From Albibeggiatoa sp964388965 (GTDB lineage Bacteria; Pseudomonadota; Gammaproteobacteria; Beggiatoales; Beggiatoaceae), in assembly GCA_964388965.1 (NCBI GenBank), contig CAYMCP010000012.1:1-51204 (forward strand): a DNA stretch of 51,204 nt. The letters are read 5' to 3'. This document shows positions 7,891-17,758 of this stretch, piece after piece (the first letter of the stretch is position 1; each line of letters begins with the position of its first letter). Both the position numbers and the translations under genes were made by a program. The notes under the pieces are model-generated. The model saw only the letters and a program-made list of their open reading frames with translations. It searched no databases and was not told where the DNA came from.

Positions 7891-10077
7891 TTATTTCACG
7901 TAAAAGGTGACTGATTCAGTGTCTAATGCAGTGGCTTGATGACGCTGTACTCTTGCTTGCAACGCATGTTGTCCACGTTCAGGTGTCCACAGATAATAAT
8001 GCTCTGTTGTTGTCGCAATGATTTCATCGTCTAATATCCAATCAATACAATTAAAATCATTAACCATATCAACAGCAAGTTTAAATTTAAACTGTTCAAA
8101 CTCGTCGGCAATACGTGGGTCTAATGCGATTTGTAAACCTTCCGTTGGTTGTTGTAAATACGGATGCTGAATTGTTTTTTTCTTTACTTGGACGGGTTGA
8201 ATCTGTTTCGGCTCAGTGCCGATAATAAATAACTCAGTACGGCTAGCACAAGTATCATTTTTAAGCAAACCTGTGTCGCGGCAAATTTCAACTGATATTA
8301 GATTCGGACTGCGATATAAAGCTTGAGTCTGTTCGTGACGGTTTAACTCGGCAAATACCGCTCGTAATACTAAAGCCGCCCCATTTGCGCCAGAAATTTG
8401 ATTCATTGGTTGCTGGCTTAAATTGCCCAACCATACACCTACTGTATAACGATGATTAAAACCAATTGTCCAAGCATCATGATAATCGCTGGAAGTCCCT
8501 GTTTTAATAGCTGTTTCAATCGGAAAACGTAGTAAACTACTACGTCCAAATTCCAACCGCCGCGCATCAGAATCGGACAAAATATCTGCAATAATACTGG
8601 TTACTTCTGGTGAAAGCAGTTGCACAGCATTTGGGTCACTGCTGAATAATTCTGATTTTAATGGTTTAAATTGTCCACGATTGGCCAATACTGTGTATGC
8701 TTGTACCAGTTCTAGTAAACTAATACTACCATTGCCTAAAGCTAATCCTTCACCGTAAAATTCTGCACTGGCATCTAAACTATATATTCCAAGTTTATGT
8801 AAATAATGTAAAAAATTTTCCGTGCCAACAAATTGTACGGCGCGAATTGCTGGAATATTCAAAGAATTACCTAGCGCGTCACGTAAACGCAATAGACCGT
8901 AATAATGGCGGCTATAGTTTTGATAAGTATGTAAACCCGTACCGACTGCTGTGGTTAAAGGCGAGTCATCAATCAGAGTTGCCGCCGTCCAGCCTTTTTG
9001 CAATGCCAACGCATAAAGCAATGGTTTTAAAGTTGACCCGGGTTGGCGTGGTAAAGTAATCGCATCATAGTGGGAGAATTGCTGATCAACATTGGCATTA
9101 ACCCACGCGAGAATTTCCTGATTTTGATGATTAACAACCAATACCGCACCATTAGCGACTTGACGTGCTTTTAAATCAATTAGACGTTGTTGCAAAATTG
9201 CTGATATTTTTTGTTGTAAACTGGCATCCAAAGTGGTGCGGACTTTAGCGTAACGCTTATTAGTAGTAAGATTATTTTGTTGTATATAGTTGACAAAATG
9301 GGTTGCTTTAACGGGTAGGAAAAAATCTTGAATTTGCAGCGGCTGAATTAAAATTGCTTGATAATCTTGTTCACTAATTAATTTCATTTCCAACAAACGA
9401 ATTGCTAAATCCTTAATTGGGCGTTCGATTTCAATTGTGCCTTTTCTCAAGTCCAAGCGACTTGGCGAACGTACCAAAACAGACAATGCCATCATTTCTT
9501 TTAAATCTAAAGTCTGCAAATCGCGGTCAAAATAATACCGCGCCGCTTGCACTACGCCACGTTTTCGACCTGCATAAGGCACTTGATTTAAATAAAATTC
9601 TAAGATTTCGGCTTTAGAAAATTTTTGCTCATACAAATTTGCTTCAAAACCTTCCACCCAACGCGACCAAAATGTACGTGGACGCGGGTAAATAATACGC
9701 ACAACTTGCTCCGTAATCGTGCTCGCACCACGCACTACCTCTAATGATTTCATATTCTGCCACATTGCATGAACGCGCGCAGTCCAATCTATCCCGTTAT
9801 GCTGATAAAAACGTTTATCTTCAGATAAAACAAATATTTGTTGTAAAATTTCTGGGATTTCGTGTAGTGACACGTAATCATGCACATTCCAACGATTTTG
9901 ATAGGTAATATTTAAAGGCGTGGCATTACGGTCTAACACTTGAATTTTTTTTGCGGCGAAATGCTCTAGGGAAAGCGAGTCGATTGGCTGCTTGATATGC
10001 TGTGCAGTTTGTTGCCAACCCCAGAGCATAAAACTTAACATAAGTAAGGCAATGATAATATTAAAAACGTGGCGCAT
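7891..10077 (-). CDS. pbpC: Penicillin-binding protein 1C
   Basis: A bifunctional class A PBP that polymerises and crosslinks peptidoglycan at the periplasmic face. The ATG at 10077 gives a short cytoplasmic tail and one membrane anchor (MRHVFNIIIALLMLSF); a TTG at 10152 would add 25 residues without an RBS. The glycosyltransferase 51 domain has EDKRFYQHNGID and RGASTITEQVVRI and the EFYLNQVPYAGRKRGV helix. The transpeptidase has the SxxK motif in PGSTLKPLLYAL, an SLN motif and the KTGTS box. The tail of about 90 residues fits the BiPBP_C domain typical of PBP1C. Homologues often pair with an alpha-2-macroglobulin gene (yfhM), which is absent here; the next gene downstream is the ParA fusion. 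Confidence 0.93.
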   Translation of the reverse strand: MRHVFNIIIALLMLSFMLWGWQQTAQHIKQPIDSLSLEHFAAKKIQVLDRNATPLNITYQNRWNVHDYVSLHEIPEILQQIFVLSEDKRFYQHNGIDWTARVHAMWQNMKSLEVVRGASTITEQVVRIIYPRPRTFWSRWVEGFEANLYEQKFSKAEILEFYLNQVPYAGRKRGVVQAARYYFDRDLQTLDLKEMMALSVLVRSPSRLDLRKGTIEIERPIKDLAIRLLEMKLISEQDYQAILIQPLQIQDFFLPVKATHFVNYIQQNNLTTNKRYAKVRTTLDASLQQKISAILQQRLIDLKARQVANGAVLVVNHQNQEILAWVNANVDQQFSHYDAITLPRQPGSTLKPLLYALALQKGWTAATLIDDSPLTTAVGTGLHTYQNYSRHYYGLLRLRDALGNSLNIPAIRAVQFVGTENFLHYLHKLGIYSLDASAEFYGEGLALGNGSISLLELVQAYTVLANRGQFKPLKSELFSSDPNAVQLLSPEVTSIIADILSDSDARRLEFGRSSLLRFPIETAIKTGTSSDYHDAWTIGFNHRYTVGVWLGNLSQQPMNQISGANGAALVLRAVFAELNRHEQTQALYRSPNLISVEICRDTGLLKNDTCASRTELFIIGTEPKQIQPVQVKKKTIQHPYLQQPTEGLQIALDPRIADEFEQFKFKLAVDMVNDFNCIDWILDDEIIATTTEHYYLWTPERGQHALQARVQRHQATALDTESVTFYVK

Positions 10078-10302
10078 ACAAACTTTTATATAGGTAGTGT
10101 AAGAAGTTGTGATATAAGCTCTATTTTGCAACCTAAATTCAAATTTAGTCAAGTATTACATTATTTTTATTTACTCAAAAACGCTGCAACATACCTATTC
10201 GACTTATTTTAATTAACTCACGTTATGTATTAAAATTCCTGTTATGCAACTTTAATGGCGAGGGTATTGATGAAATGGGGAAATGGGCTAAGAGTCTGCT
10301 GG

Positions 10303-10325
10303 AAAAAGGGGACGACTGCCCCCTT
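10303..10325 (-). terminator. Rho-independent terminator of ihfB
   Basis: On the minus strand, 4 nt after the ihfB stop, AAGGGG and CCCCTT form a G/C-rich stem around a short loop and are followed directly by a run of T. It ends the cmk-rpsA-ihfB transcription block before pbpC. Confidence 0.85.
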
Positions 10326-10329
10326 AAAA

Positions 10330-10626
10330 TTATGCCATATTTACACGGTCACGCAATTCCTTACCCGGTTTAAAATGGGGGACATGTTTAGACGGTAATT
10401 GCACGGCATCACCTGTCTTTGGATTGCGCCCCACTCTCGGCGGTCTAAAATGCAAAGAAAAACTGCCAAAACCGCGAATTTCAATACGTTCACCTTTTTC
10501 CAATGACTGCGCCATGTGCTCTAAAATCGTCTTAACGGCTGAGTCAATATCCTTTTGGGTTAATTGGGTTTGTTTGGTTGCAATGGCTTCAATTAATTCT
10601 GACTTTGTCATCTTGTTAGTATCCAT
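10330..10626 (-). CDS. ihfB: Integration host factor subunit beta
   Basis: The beta subunit of IHF, a sequence-specific DNA-bending nucleoid protein that acts as a heterodimer with IhfA. The 98 residues cover the whole family, including ERIEIRGFGSFSLHFRPPR, GRNPKTGD and the C-terminal VPHFKPGKELRDRVN. Proteins of this family normally begin MTKSELIE; here that ATG is at 10611, five codons inside the longer frame, and either could be used. The gene is downstream of rpsA, as in other gammaproteobacteria, and is followed by a strong terminator. Confidence 0.95.
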   Translation of the reverse strand: MDTNKMTKSELIEAIATKQTQLTQKDIDSAVKTILEHMAQSLEKGERIEIRGFGSFSLHFRPPRVGRNPKTGDAVQLPSKHVPHFKPGKELRDRVNMA

Positions 10627-10671
10627 GATAGTGAACCCATATTATTAATCAGCACAATTCACTTACAAAAA

Positions 10672-10711
10672 TAGGAATGCAGAATTTGCAAGGTAAAATC
10701 TTACATTCCTA
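10672..10711. other. Inverted repeat between rpsA and ihfB
   Basis: TAGGAATG and CATTCCTA form an 8-bp perfect stem with a 24-nt loop in the rpsA-ihfB spacer. It has no T-run, so it is more likely an mRNA-processing or stability element, or a partial attenuator, than a terminator. Confidence 0.4.
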
Positions 10712-10735
10712 TGATCCATAAGCATTTGTAAAGCG

Positions 10736-12436
10736 TTACTCTGCTTTTTCTTCTTCCACAACGTCTTCGTCATCATTCATGTGTTGCTTCAGAAGGTCGC
10801 CTAATTTCGCACTTACGCCTGCATTTTGCTGACTATATGTTTGAATCGCAACAGCCTCTTCTTCCGTCTCTTTAGCTTTAACAGACAGAGTAATAATGCG
10901 TTTTTTGCGATCAACACCGGTAAATTTCGCTTCGATTTCTTCACCGACTTTTAGGATAGTACGAGCATCTTCAATTTTTTCACGACCTAATTCAGAGACC
11001 CGCAAATGACCTTCAACACCATCACCCAAATCAATGGTGGCACCTTTTGCGTCAACTTCACTAACCAAACCTTTTATGATGCTACCTTTAGGATGTTCGG
11101 CTACGAAGTTAGAGAATGGGTCTTTATCAAGTTGTTTGACACCTAAAGAAATCCGTTCTCGACCGGGATCAATTGCCAATACCACTGTTTCAATTTCTTC
11201 ACCTTTTTTGTAACGATGTACAGCCTCTTCGCCCTGATCATTCCAAGAAATATCTGACAGATGCACTAAGCCGTCAATCCCACCTTCAAGTCCGATGAAA
11301 ATACCAAAATCAGTGATAGATTTAATTTTACCTGTAACGCGGTCATTTTTATTGTAGTTACCTGCAAACGTATCCCAAGGATTTTCATGGCAATGCTTGA
11401 TACCCAGAGAAATACGGCGGCGTTCTTCATCAATTTCTAACACTTTTACTTCAACTTCGTCGCCTAATTGCACCACTTTAGAAGGATGTACGTTTTTGTT
11501 CGTCCAATCCATTTCAGAAACGTGAACCAAACCCTCAACGCCTTCCTCAATTTCAACAAAACAGCCGTAATCAGCTAAGTTAGTTACTTTACCGGTTAAT
11601 TTTGTGCCTTCAGGATAACGGCGTGCAATATCGACCCATGGGTCCTCACCCATTTGTTTCAAACCAAGTGATACACGAGTACGGTCACGGTCAAATTTTA
11701 ATACTTTAACATCAATTTCGTCACCCACATTGACGATTTCACTTGGATGTTTAACCCGCTTCCAAGCCATATCTGTGATGTGTAATAAGCCGTCTACACC
11801 ACCTAAATCTACGAATGCACCGTAATCGGTTAAATTTTTCACTACGCCGCGCAATACCATACCTTCTTGCATACTTTCTAGTAGTGCTTCACGTTCTTGG
11901 CTGTTTTCTTTTTCAACCACCGCACGACGTGAAACGACAACATTATTACGACGACGATCCAATTTAATGACTTTGAATTCTAATGGTTTGCCTTCTAGGT
12001 AAGATGTATCACGTACTGGACGCACATCCACTAAAGAGCCCGGTAAAAATGCACGGATGTCGTTGACATTGACCGTAAAACCACCTTTAACTTTATCTGT
12101 GATAATGCCGATAATGGTTGCACTTTCTTCAAAAGCTTTTTCTAATTCTTTCCAAGCGGCGGCACGTTTTGCTTTTTCACGAGATAAACGTGTTTCACCA
12201 AAACCGTCCTCAATAGTATCTAAAGCGACATCTACCTCGTCACCAACAGCAACCTCTATATCACCGTTTTCATCATAAAACTGCTCGATAGGAATTACAC
12301 CTTCGGATTTAAGTCCCGCGTTAACGATCACTATATCCTGGCGAATTTCAACGATGAGACCACGAATAATGCTCCCTGGTACCATTTGTGTTTGTGCTTG
12401 ACTCTCAGCAAAAAGTTCTGCAAAGCTTTCGCTCAT
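10736..12436 (-). CDS. rpsA: 30S ribosomal protein S1
   Basis: Ribosomal protein S1, which binds mRNA and promotes initiation on structured leaders. From the ATG at 12436 (MSESFAELFAES) the product has 566 residues, the usual six-S1-domain gammaproteobacterial length. Repeated S1 cores are visible, such as VVKNLTDYGAFVDLGGVDGLLHITDM, quoted here only by its key GAFVDLGG and GLLHITD elements, and GLVHVSEMDW and GLVHLSDISW later. An ATG four codons upstream is less likely. It sits between cmk and ihfB in the conserved order. The 258-bp leader region contains a small hairpin (12572-12592), and S1 is known to be autoregulated through its leader. Confidence 0.97.
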   Translation of the reverse strand: MSESFAELFAESQAQTQMVPGSIIRGLIVEIRQDIVIVNAGLKSEGVIPIEQFYDENGDIEVAVGDEVDVALDTIEDGFGETRLSREKAKRAAAWKELEKAFEESATIIGIITDKVKGGFTVNVNDIRAFLPGSLVDVRPVRDTSYLEGKPLEFKVIKLDRRRNNVVVSRRAVVEKENSQEREALLESMQEGMVLRGVVKNLTDYGAFVDLGGVDGLLHITDMAWKRVKHPSEIVNVGDEIDVKVLKFDRDRTRVSLGLKQMGEDPWVDIARRYPEGTKLTGKVTNLADYGCFVEIEEGVEGLVHVSEMDWTNKNVHPSKVVQLGDEVEVKVLEIDEERRRISLGIKHCHENPWDTFAGNYNKNDRVTGKIKSITDFGIFIGLEGGIDGLVHLSDISWNDQGEEAVHRYKKGEEIETVVLAIDPGRERISLGVKQLDKDPFSNFVAEHPKGSIIKGLVSEVDAKGATIDLGDGVEGHLRVSELGREKIEDARTILKVGEEIEAKFTGVDRKKRIITLSVKAKETEEEAVAIQTYSQQNAGVSAKLGDLLKQHMNDDEDVVEEEKAE

Positions 12437-12571
12437 TCCATACCCCATAGGCCTTACTTGACGATTTGTTACAATAAGGACTTGATTAAAAGTTAATGCC
12501 GCACGATTTGGATGCGGGTTGGTTAATATTTATGATAAGCCGTTAAATTTAGAAAAAACAACACGCTATCA

Positions 12572-12592
12572 CTTGACTTGTGGAAGGTCAAG
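12572..12592 (-). promoter_or_regulatory. Hairpin in the rpsA leader
   Basis: CTTGAC and GTCAAG form a 6-bp stem with a 9-nt loop about 135 nt upstream of the rpsA start. S1 synthesis in gammaproteobacteria is autoregulated by a structured leader, so this could be part of such an element. Only this one hairpin was seen. Confidence 0.3.
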
Positions 12593-12694
12593 CCGCTTTT
12601 AAAAACACGATAGATTAAAATACAGGTGATGAAGCTGGTTATTTATTAAAAGTGTTAAAGCATTATTTCTAAATTTTTAGGGCTTTACATACCC

Positions 12695-13390
12695 TTAAAT
12701 CACTTTATTGACTAAAGCTAATATCTGTTGCATGACTTCCTTAATAGAAAGTGTTGTTGTATCAATAACTTGCGCATCTAATGCGGGTTTTAGCGGTGCG
12801 ACAGTACGTTGCATATCACGCTCGTCCCGTTCAGCTATGTCATTGATTAAGTCACTGATATTAACACTCATTCCTTTTTGTTTCAACTGTTTATAACGTC
12901 TTTCTGCACGTTGTTTAGCGGATGCGGTTAAAAAAATTTTTAATGTTGCCTCTGGGAATACGACCGTACCCATATCGCGTCCGTCGGCGATTAAACCCGG
13001 TCGTTGTAAAAAGTTACGTTGACGTTGCAAAAGTGCTTCTCTAACAGCGGGTAAGGTTGCTATTTGAGAAGCAAAATTTCCACAGAATTCAGTGCGTAAT
13101 GCTGTCGTCACGTTTTCACCGCTTAAAATAACATCAATATTATCATTATGTTGTTGGAATTGTAGATGAAGTGTCGTAGCGAGTTGAGTAAGTTTTGTTA
13201 CTTGCGTGGTTTGTAATTGACGTTGTTGAGCTGCATAAGCGAGTACGCGATAAATCGCGCCACTATCCAAAATGTGCCAATTGAGATATTGAGCGAGTTG
13301 CAACGTAACCGTACCCTTGCCAACACCACTAGGTCCGTCGATTGTAATTATGGGAATATTTGTTGTCATCATGTGATTTGTATTATTCAT
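12695..13390 (-). CDS. cmk: Cytidylate kinase
   Basis: Phosphorylates CMP and dCMP with ATP for nucleotide synthesis in the cytoplasm. The 231 residues contain the P-loop ITIDGPSGVGKGT near 17-29, LDSGAIYR in the CMP-binding region, and DGRDMGTVVFPEA with the catalytic Asp/Arg. The CMP-binding insert and a lid segment (RAERRYKQLKQKG) complete the family. The first seven or eight codons are uncertain because further ATGs occur at 13372 and 13369 and no good RBS is seen. It is the first gene of the cmk-rpsA-ihfB block and diverges from dapE. Confidence 0.95.
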   Translation of the reverse strand: MNNTNHMMTTNIPIITIDGPSGVGKGTVTLQLAQYLNWHILDSGAIYRVLAYAAQQRQLQTTQVTKLTQLATTLHLQFQQHNDNIDVILSGENVTTALRTEFCGNFASQIATLPAVREALLQRQRNFLQRPGLIADGRDMGTVVFPEATLKIFLTASAKQRAERRYKQLKQKGMSVNISDLINDIAERDERDMQRTVAPLKPALDAQVIDTTTLSIKEVMQQILALVNKVI

Positions 13391-13691
13391 AATAAAAATT
13401 TAATAGCATTATATAGTATTAAATCTTTCGTTCCTATAATCCAATTTTTTGTCTTAGAATAATCGCATTAAAATTATGACTGTTGCACGAGTGTAAAACT
13501 TATTTTGCTCGTGTAGAATAGCGCACCTGAGCATTTCTGTTCTTCCAACTGTAGAATAATATTTTGTCACTATTTGATTTTAGCTAAAAATTTTAATGTG
13601 ATTACTCTCTACATGATTGCGCTTTTGCATCTTAATCTAAATAGTTGCTGTATAATTTAAATCACTATTAACAACTAAAAAGTCACTAACC
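13391..13691. other. Divergent intergenic region cmk/dapE
   Basis: This 301-bp AT-rich spacer separates two divergent genes. It contains an inverted repeat, CACGAG/CTCGTG at 13486-13513, with a 16-nt loop. It also holds a perfect -10 hexamer TATAAT at 13651-13656 facing dapE. No RNA gene or ORF was recognised. Confidence 0.5.
13625..13656 (+). promoter_or_regulatory. Candidate dapE promoter
   Basis: TATAAT at 13651-13656 lies 36 nt before the dapE ATG. The best -35 upstream is TTGCAT at 13625-13630, with a long 20-bp spacer. A TG directly precedes the -10, which may compensate for a poorly placed -35. Confidence 0.45.
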
Positions 13692-14819
13692 ATGTCCGAT
13701 TGCCTTGATTTAGCCATTGAGCTTGTTAAACGTCCTTCTATCACACCCAATGACAAACAATGTCAACATTATATTGCACAACGTTTGACAAATTTAGGAT
13801 TTGCAGCGAAGCATTTACGCTTTGGCGAAGTGGATAATTTATGGTTACGACGTGGTAATGATAGACCTTTATTCGTATTCGCAGGTCACACCGACGTTGT
13901 TCCTACAGGCAATACATCATTGTGGGATTTTCCACCATTCGAACCGACTCAACATAATGGTTATTTATACGGACGTGGCGTTGCTGATATGAAAGGAAAT
14001 ATTGCTGCATTTATCGTTGCCTGTGAACGTTTTATTGCAAAAAATCCGCAACACAGAGGTTCAATTGCCTTTTTGCTAACCAGTGACGAAGAGGGACCTG
14101 CATTAGATGGCACGGTTAAAGTCATTGAATATTTACAAGCACAACAAACACATATCGACTGGTGTCTAGTTGGTGAACCGTCTAGCAGTCAAAAAATTGC
14201 GGATACTATAAAAAATGGCAGACGTGGCTCACTCGGCGCACATTTGACTGTAAAAGGTACGCAAGGACACATTGCTTACCCACATTTAGCTGATAATCCT
14301 ATTCATCGTTTTGCAGCGGTCTTGTACGAATTAATCCAAATTCAATGGGATGAAGGAAATAGTTTTTTTCCGCCGACCAGTTTTCAAGTGTCTAATATTC
14401 AAGCAGGTACTGGTGCAACTAATATGATTCCTGCTACATTAAAAGTAAAATTTAATTTTCGTTATTCAACAGAAGTTAAATATGCCGAATTACAACAAAC
14501 TGTTTTAGATTTACTAGGCAAACACGATGTAGATTATGAAATACTATGGGAGCATTCAGGACAACCTTTTTTAACCGCGCAAGGCGAATTGGTCGAAGCA
14601 GTACAAGCTGCAATTCAATCTATATGCGGTTATTCAGCCGAATTGTCCACATCAGGCGGCACATCAGACGGACGCTTTATTGCACCAACCGGTGCGCAAG
14701 TCATTGAATTAGGCTTGTTAAACGATACGATTCATAAAATTAATGAACGGATTTTAATCACAGATTTAGATGTTTTAGCTGATATATATGAAGATATTTT
14801 ACAGCGTCTACTCGGATAA
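13692..14819 (+). CDS. dapE: Succinyl-diaminopimelate desuccinylase
   Basis: Hydrolyses N-succinyl-LL-2,6-diaminopimelate in the lysine and meso-DAP pathway, feeding peptidoglycan synthesis. The 375 residues are full length for this M20 metallopeptidase. Zn ligands and catalytic motifs are visible: FAGHTDVVPTGN, YGRGVADMKGNIAAF, TSDEEGPALDGT and the late ELGLLNDTIHKINER. The dimerisation domain with the YPHLADNPIHRF segment is intact. It is monocistronic or heads a unit with the TolC-like gene 70 bp downstream, which has its own RBS. Confidence 0.96.
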   Translation: MSDCLDLAIELVKRPSITPNDKQCQHYIAQRLTNLGFAAKHLRFGEVDNLWLRRGNDRPLFVFAGHTDVVPTGNTSLWDFPPFEPTQHNGYLYGRGVADMKGNIAAFIVACERFIAKNPQHRGSIAFLLTSDEEGPALDGTVKVIEYLQAQQTHIDWCLVGEPSSSQKIADTIKNGRRGSLGAHLTVKGTQGHIAYPHLADNPIHRFAAVLYELIQIQWDEGNSFFPPTSFQVSNIQAGTGATNMIPATLKVKFNFRYSTEVKYAELQQTVLDLLGKHDVDYEILWEHSGQPFLTAQGELVEAVQAAIQSICGYSAELSTSGGTSDGRFIAPTGAQVIELGLLNDTIHKINERILITDLDVLADIYEDILQRLLG

Positions 14820-14889
14820 ATTGTCAGATTATTAAAAAGTCCAGTCCAAATTATAGTAGAATAAATCAATCTTTTGATAGGAGAACTTT

Positions 14890-16224
14890 ATGCTGCGCCT
14901 ACTTGTGTTTAGTGTGCTATTGATAAATTTGCCAGTATCCGCTGAAACCTTACTAGAATTATATGAACAGGCAATACAAAATGATCCACAATTAAAAATT
15001 GCTGAATCTGATGTACTTGCCAATCGTCAATTAAAACCACAAGCACAATCTGCGCTTGCCCCGCAGTTAAATTTAGGTGGTAGTATAAGTGAAAATATAA
15101 GCATGTCAGATTGGCTGACAGGTGATAACACTGAATCCACTAATGCTAATTATAATTTATCTTTAAGTTATGCGTTGTATCGCCGTAATTTAACGATTGC
15201 GGTTGCACAAGCAGATACTGTTGTCGCGCAAACTGAAGCTAAGTATGAAAGTACAAAACAAGGTTTAATGGTACGTTTAGCTAATGCTTTTTTTGATATT
15301 TTAGCAGCACAAGATAATGTTAATTTTGCCCGTAGTACCAAAGAAGCATTTTATCGCCAATTGGATCAGGCTAAAAAACGTTTTGAAGTCGGTCTAATTG
15401 CCATAACCGACGTACAGGAATCTCAAGCGGGCTATGATTTGGCGGTTGCTGATGAAATTCTTGCTCTAAATCAAGTAGATAATGCAATAGAAGCGTTACG
15501 TGAAATTACTGGCAATTACCACAATTTAGATCAAACGCTAACCGAAGAGATGGAACTCGTCGCGCCAACCCCTGAAAATATCGATGAATGGACAACCGTT
15601 GCTTTGGAAAATAATCCTCAAATTATCGCAGTCAGATACGCAATTGATAATTCATTGCAAGAAATTAAGCGGCAGCTTGCGGCTAATTTGCCCACTGTGG
15701 ATTTATTTGCACAACACAGTTATCGTGATAGATTGCGTGGTGACGATGATTTAATGGGTAATGCGACGGGGACAGACAATAGTATTGGTATTCAAGTGAA
15801 TTACAACTTGTTTGAAGGTGGGGGAATTCGTGCGCGAGTGCGCGAGGCACAGCAACGTTATACGCAGACTTTAGACCAATTAATCCAAACACAACGTATT
15901 GTGCAACGAGATGTACGCAATGCTTATTTAAATGTATTGTCTAGCATTAGCAGAATTAAAGCCACTAAACAAGCATTAACTTCGACTGAAACAGCATTAG
16001 AAGCAGTACAAATCGGTTATGAAGTGGGTACGCGAACCTCAGTTGATGTATTAAATGCACGACGAGATTTGTTGCGAGCGCAACGCGATTATGCAAATTC
16101 TCGTTATTCCTATGTTTTGAATACGCTCATTTTGAAGCAAGCAGCAGGATTAATTACAATGGAAGATTTAGAAAAAATTAATCAATGGCTAATTAAAACA
16201 GAAGTCGGTGAATCTGAAAAATAA
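14890..16224 (+). CDS. tolC: TolC family outer membrane channel protein
   Basis: An outer-membrane trimeric efflux or type I secretion channel. The 444 residues begin with a signal peptide (MLRLLVFSVLLINLPVSA, cleavage before ETLLEL). Two outer-membrane efflux repeats follow, beginning LLELYEQAIQNDPQLKIAES and later WTTVALENNPQIIAVRY. Long alpha-helical segments with PQLNLGGS and YNLFEGGG motifs mark the beta-barrel strands. The RBS TAGGAG is 6 nt before the ATG. No inner-membrane pump or adaptor gene is adjacent, as is usual for tolC. Assignment to TolC rather than a specialised secretion homologue rests on overall similarity. Confidence 0.88.
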   Translation: MLRLLVFSVLLINLPVSAETLLELYEQAIQNDPQLKIAESDVLANRQLKPQAQSALAPQLNLGGSISENISMSDWLTGDNTESTNANYNLSLSYALYRRNLTIAVAQADTVVAQTEAKYESTKQGLMVRLANAFFDILAAQDNVNFARSTKEAFYRQLDQAKKRFEVGLIAITDVQESQAGYDLAVADEILALNQVDNAIEALREITGNYHNLDQTLTEEMELVAPTPENIDEWTTVALENNPQIIAVRYAIDNSLQEIKRQLAANLPTVDLFAQHSYRDRLRGDDDLMGNATGTDNSIGIQVNYNLFEGGGIRARVREAQQRYTQTLDQLIQTQRIVQRDVRNAYLNVLSSISRIKATKQALTSTETALEAVQIGYEVGTRTSVDVLNARRDLLRAQRDYANSRYSYVLNTLILKQAAGLITMEDLEKINQWLIKTEVGESEK

Positions 16225-16371
16225 TGTTGTTAGCCATCGTGCGATATACAATTTTTTCTGTGGAGAGAGGTTATAAAAGAGCTGTCAAGGTTGATGTTTT
16301 TTTATCCTGTAACTTCTTGATTTTACGCTATTAAAAATCTCAACAATACAGTTCTTTTGCAGCTTCAGAAA

Positions 16372-17523
16372 TTAAACTAACACTAAATTATCTCGATGAA
16401 TAAGCTCAGGTTCGTCAATGTAACCAAGTAATTGCGCAATTTTATTACTTGGTTGGCGCATGATTTTATGCGTTTCAGTGCTATTGTAGTTGATCAAACC
16501 ACGCGCAATTTCCTTCCCCTGTTTATCTACACAAGCGACCATATCACCACGCGCAAAATGTCCTTCTAATCCCGTTACCCCGATTGGTAATAAACTTTTT
16601 CCTGATTGTTGTAACACTTTAACGGCACCATCATCTAAAAATAATTTTCCACGCATTTTTAAATGTGACGCAAGCCATTGTTTACGTGCTGTAATACGTG
16701 CTTGTGCAGGGTGCAGTAACGTACCGACTTGTTCACCTTGTGCGATTTTGAATAAAATATCTTCGTTACGACCTGACGCAATCCACGTAGCTGCTCCAGA
16801 ACGGGCTGCTAAACCTGCGGCACGGATTTTTGTTGCCATTCCACCTCGCCCTAAATGACCGCCTGTTGTGCCTGCCATTTGCATTAATTTTTCATCATCG
16901 GTATAGCCTTCGGAAATCAGTGCAGCACTAGGATGTAAACGTGGGTCTGCTTCATACAAGCCTTGTTGGTCGGTAAGAATAATTAATAAATCAGCTTCAA
17001 TTAAATTTGTTACCAAACCGGCTAGTGTATCGTTATCGCCAAAGCGAATCTCATCAGTTGCTACCGTATCATTTTCATTAATAATTGGGATAACATTAAA
17101 ATTAATCAAAGCGGTCAATGTGCTACGTGCGTTTAGATAACGTTGTCGATTGGACAAATCGTCGTGTGTTAATAATACTTGCGCGGTATGTAGTTGATGT
17201 TTTTGAAAACAGCTTTCATAAGTCTGTATCATGCCCATTTGTCCTACTGCTGCCGCCGCTTGTAATTTATACATTTCAGTGGGACGTTGTATCCAGTTAA
17301 GGCGTTGCATTCCCGCCGCAACCGCGCCAGATGAAACAAGTACAATTTCAATATGATGTTGTTGTTTTAAGATTGCCATTTGCGCAACCCAACATTGGAT
17401 GCTTTGCGTATCTAAACCCTGTCCATTATTAGTTAACAGTGCACTGCCAATTTTTACTACCCAACGACGTGACTGTCCAATTTGTTGTCGAGTTTTATAA
17501 TTTTCTCGTTCTATACTGTTCAT
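16372..17523 (-). CDS. proB: Glutamate 5-kinase
   Basis: Catalyses the first step of proline synthesis, ATP-dependent phosphorylation of glutamate. The 383 residues comprise the amino-acid kinase domain (VVKIGSALLTNNGQGLD, then VLVSSGAVAAGMQRL and NENDTVATDEIRFGDND) and a C-terminal PUA domain starting near residue 280 with GKLFLDDGAVKVLQQSGKS. The signature GTTGGHLGRGGMATKIRAA is intact. In many relatives proB follows obgE; here it stands alone and converges with the TolC-like gene. The first ATG is used; no strong RBS is visible. Confidence 0.95.
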   Translation of the reverse strand: MNSIERENYKTRQQIGQSRRWVVKIGSALLTNNGQGLDTQSIQCWVAQMAILKQQHHIEIVLVSSGAVAAGMQRLNWIQRPTEMYKLQAAAAVGQMGMIQTYESCFQKHQLHTAQVLLTHDDLSNRQRYLNARSTLTALINFNVIPIINENDTVATDEIRFGDNDTLAGLVTNLIEADLLIILTDQQGLYEADPRLHPSAALISEGYTDDEKLMQMAGTTGGHLGRGGMATKIRAAGLAARSGAATWIASGRNEDILFKIAQGEQVGTLLHPAQARITARKQWLASHLKMRGKLFLDDGAVKVLQQSGKSLLPIGVTGLEGHFARGDMVACVDKQGKEIARGLINYNSTETHKIMRQPSNKIAQLLGYIDEPELIHRDNLVLV

Positions 17524-17718
17524 TTTATAGTGGATTTTATCTGTAATATGACGTTTTTAGGGTTAATAATTCTATAAAGCTTTTGGAATTTATCTTGTCT
17601 TTATCGTTAAAATATAAAACATCGCGGCTAGATTTTAATGGAAATTGTCGAAGTGAAGTTTTAATAAATATCGTATTCCGCTGTATGAAATTTTGATTAT
17701 TTGCGTAATCATAAGGAA

Positions 17719-17752
17719 TAAAAAAGCCCCATAACTTACGAATTACAGGGCT
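17719..17752 (-). terminator. Terminator downstream of 6S RNA
   Basis: On the minus strand, AGCCC and GGGCT with further A/T and wobble pairs form a stem of about ten pairs, followed directly by TTTTTT. It lies 7 nt beyond the 3' closing stem of the 6S RNA. Confidence 0.8.
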
Positions 17753-17758
17753 GAAAAT

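Noticed and set aside
16225..16371. Terminator between the TolC-like gene and proB
   Set aside because: A GAGGTTA/TAACTTC pairing flanks a T-rich stretch but does not form a stem followed by a U-tract.
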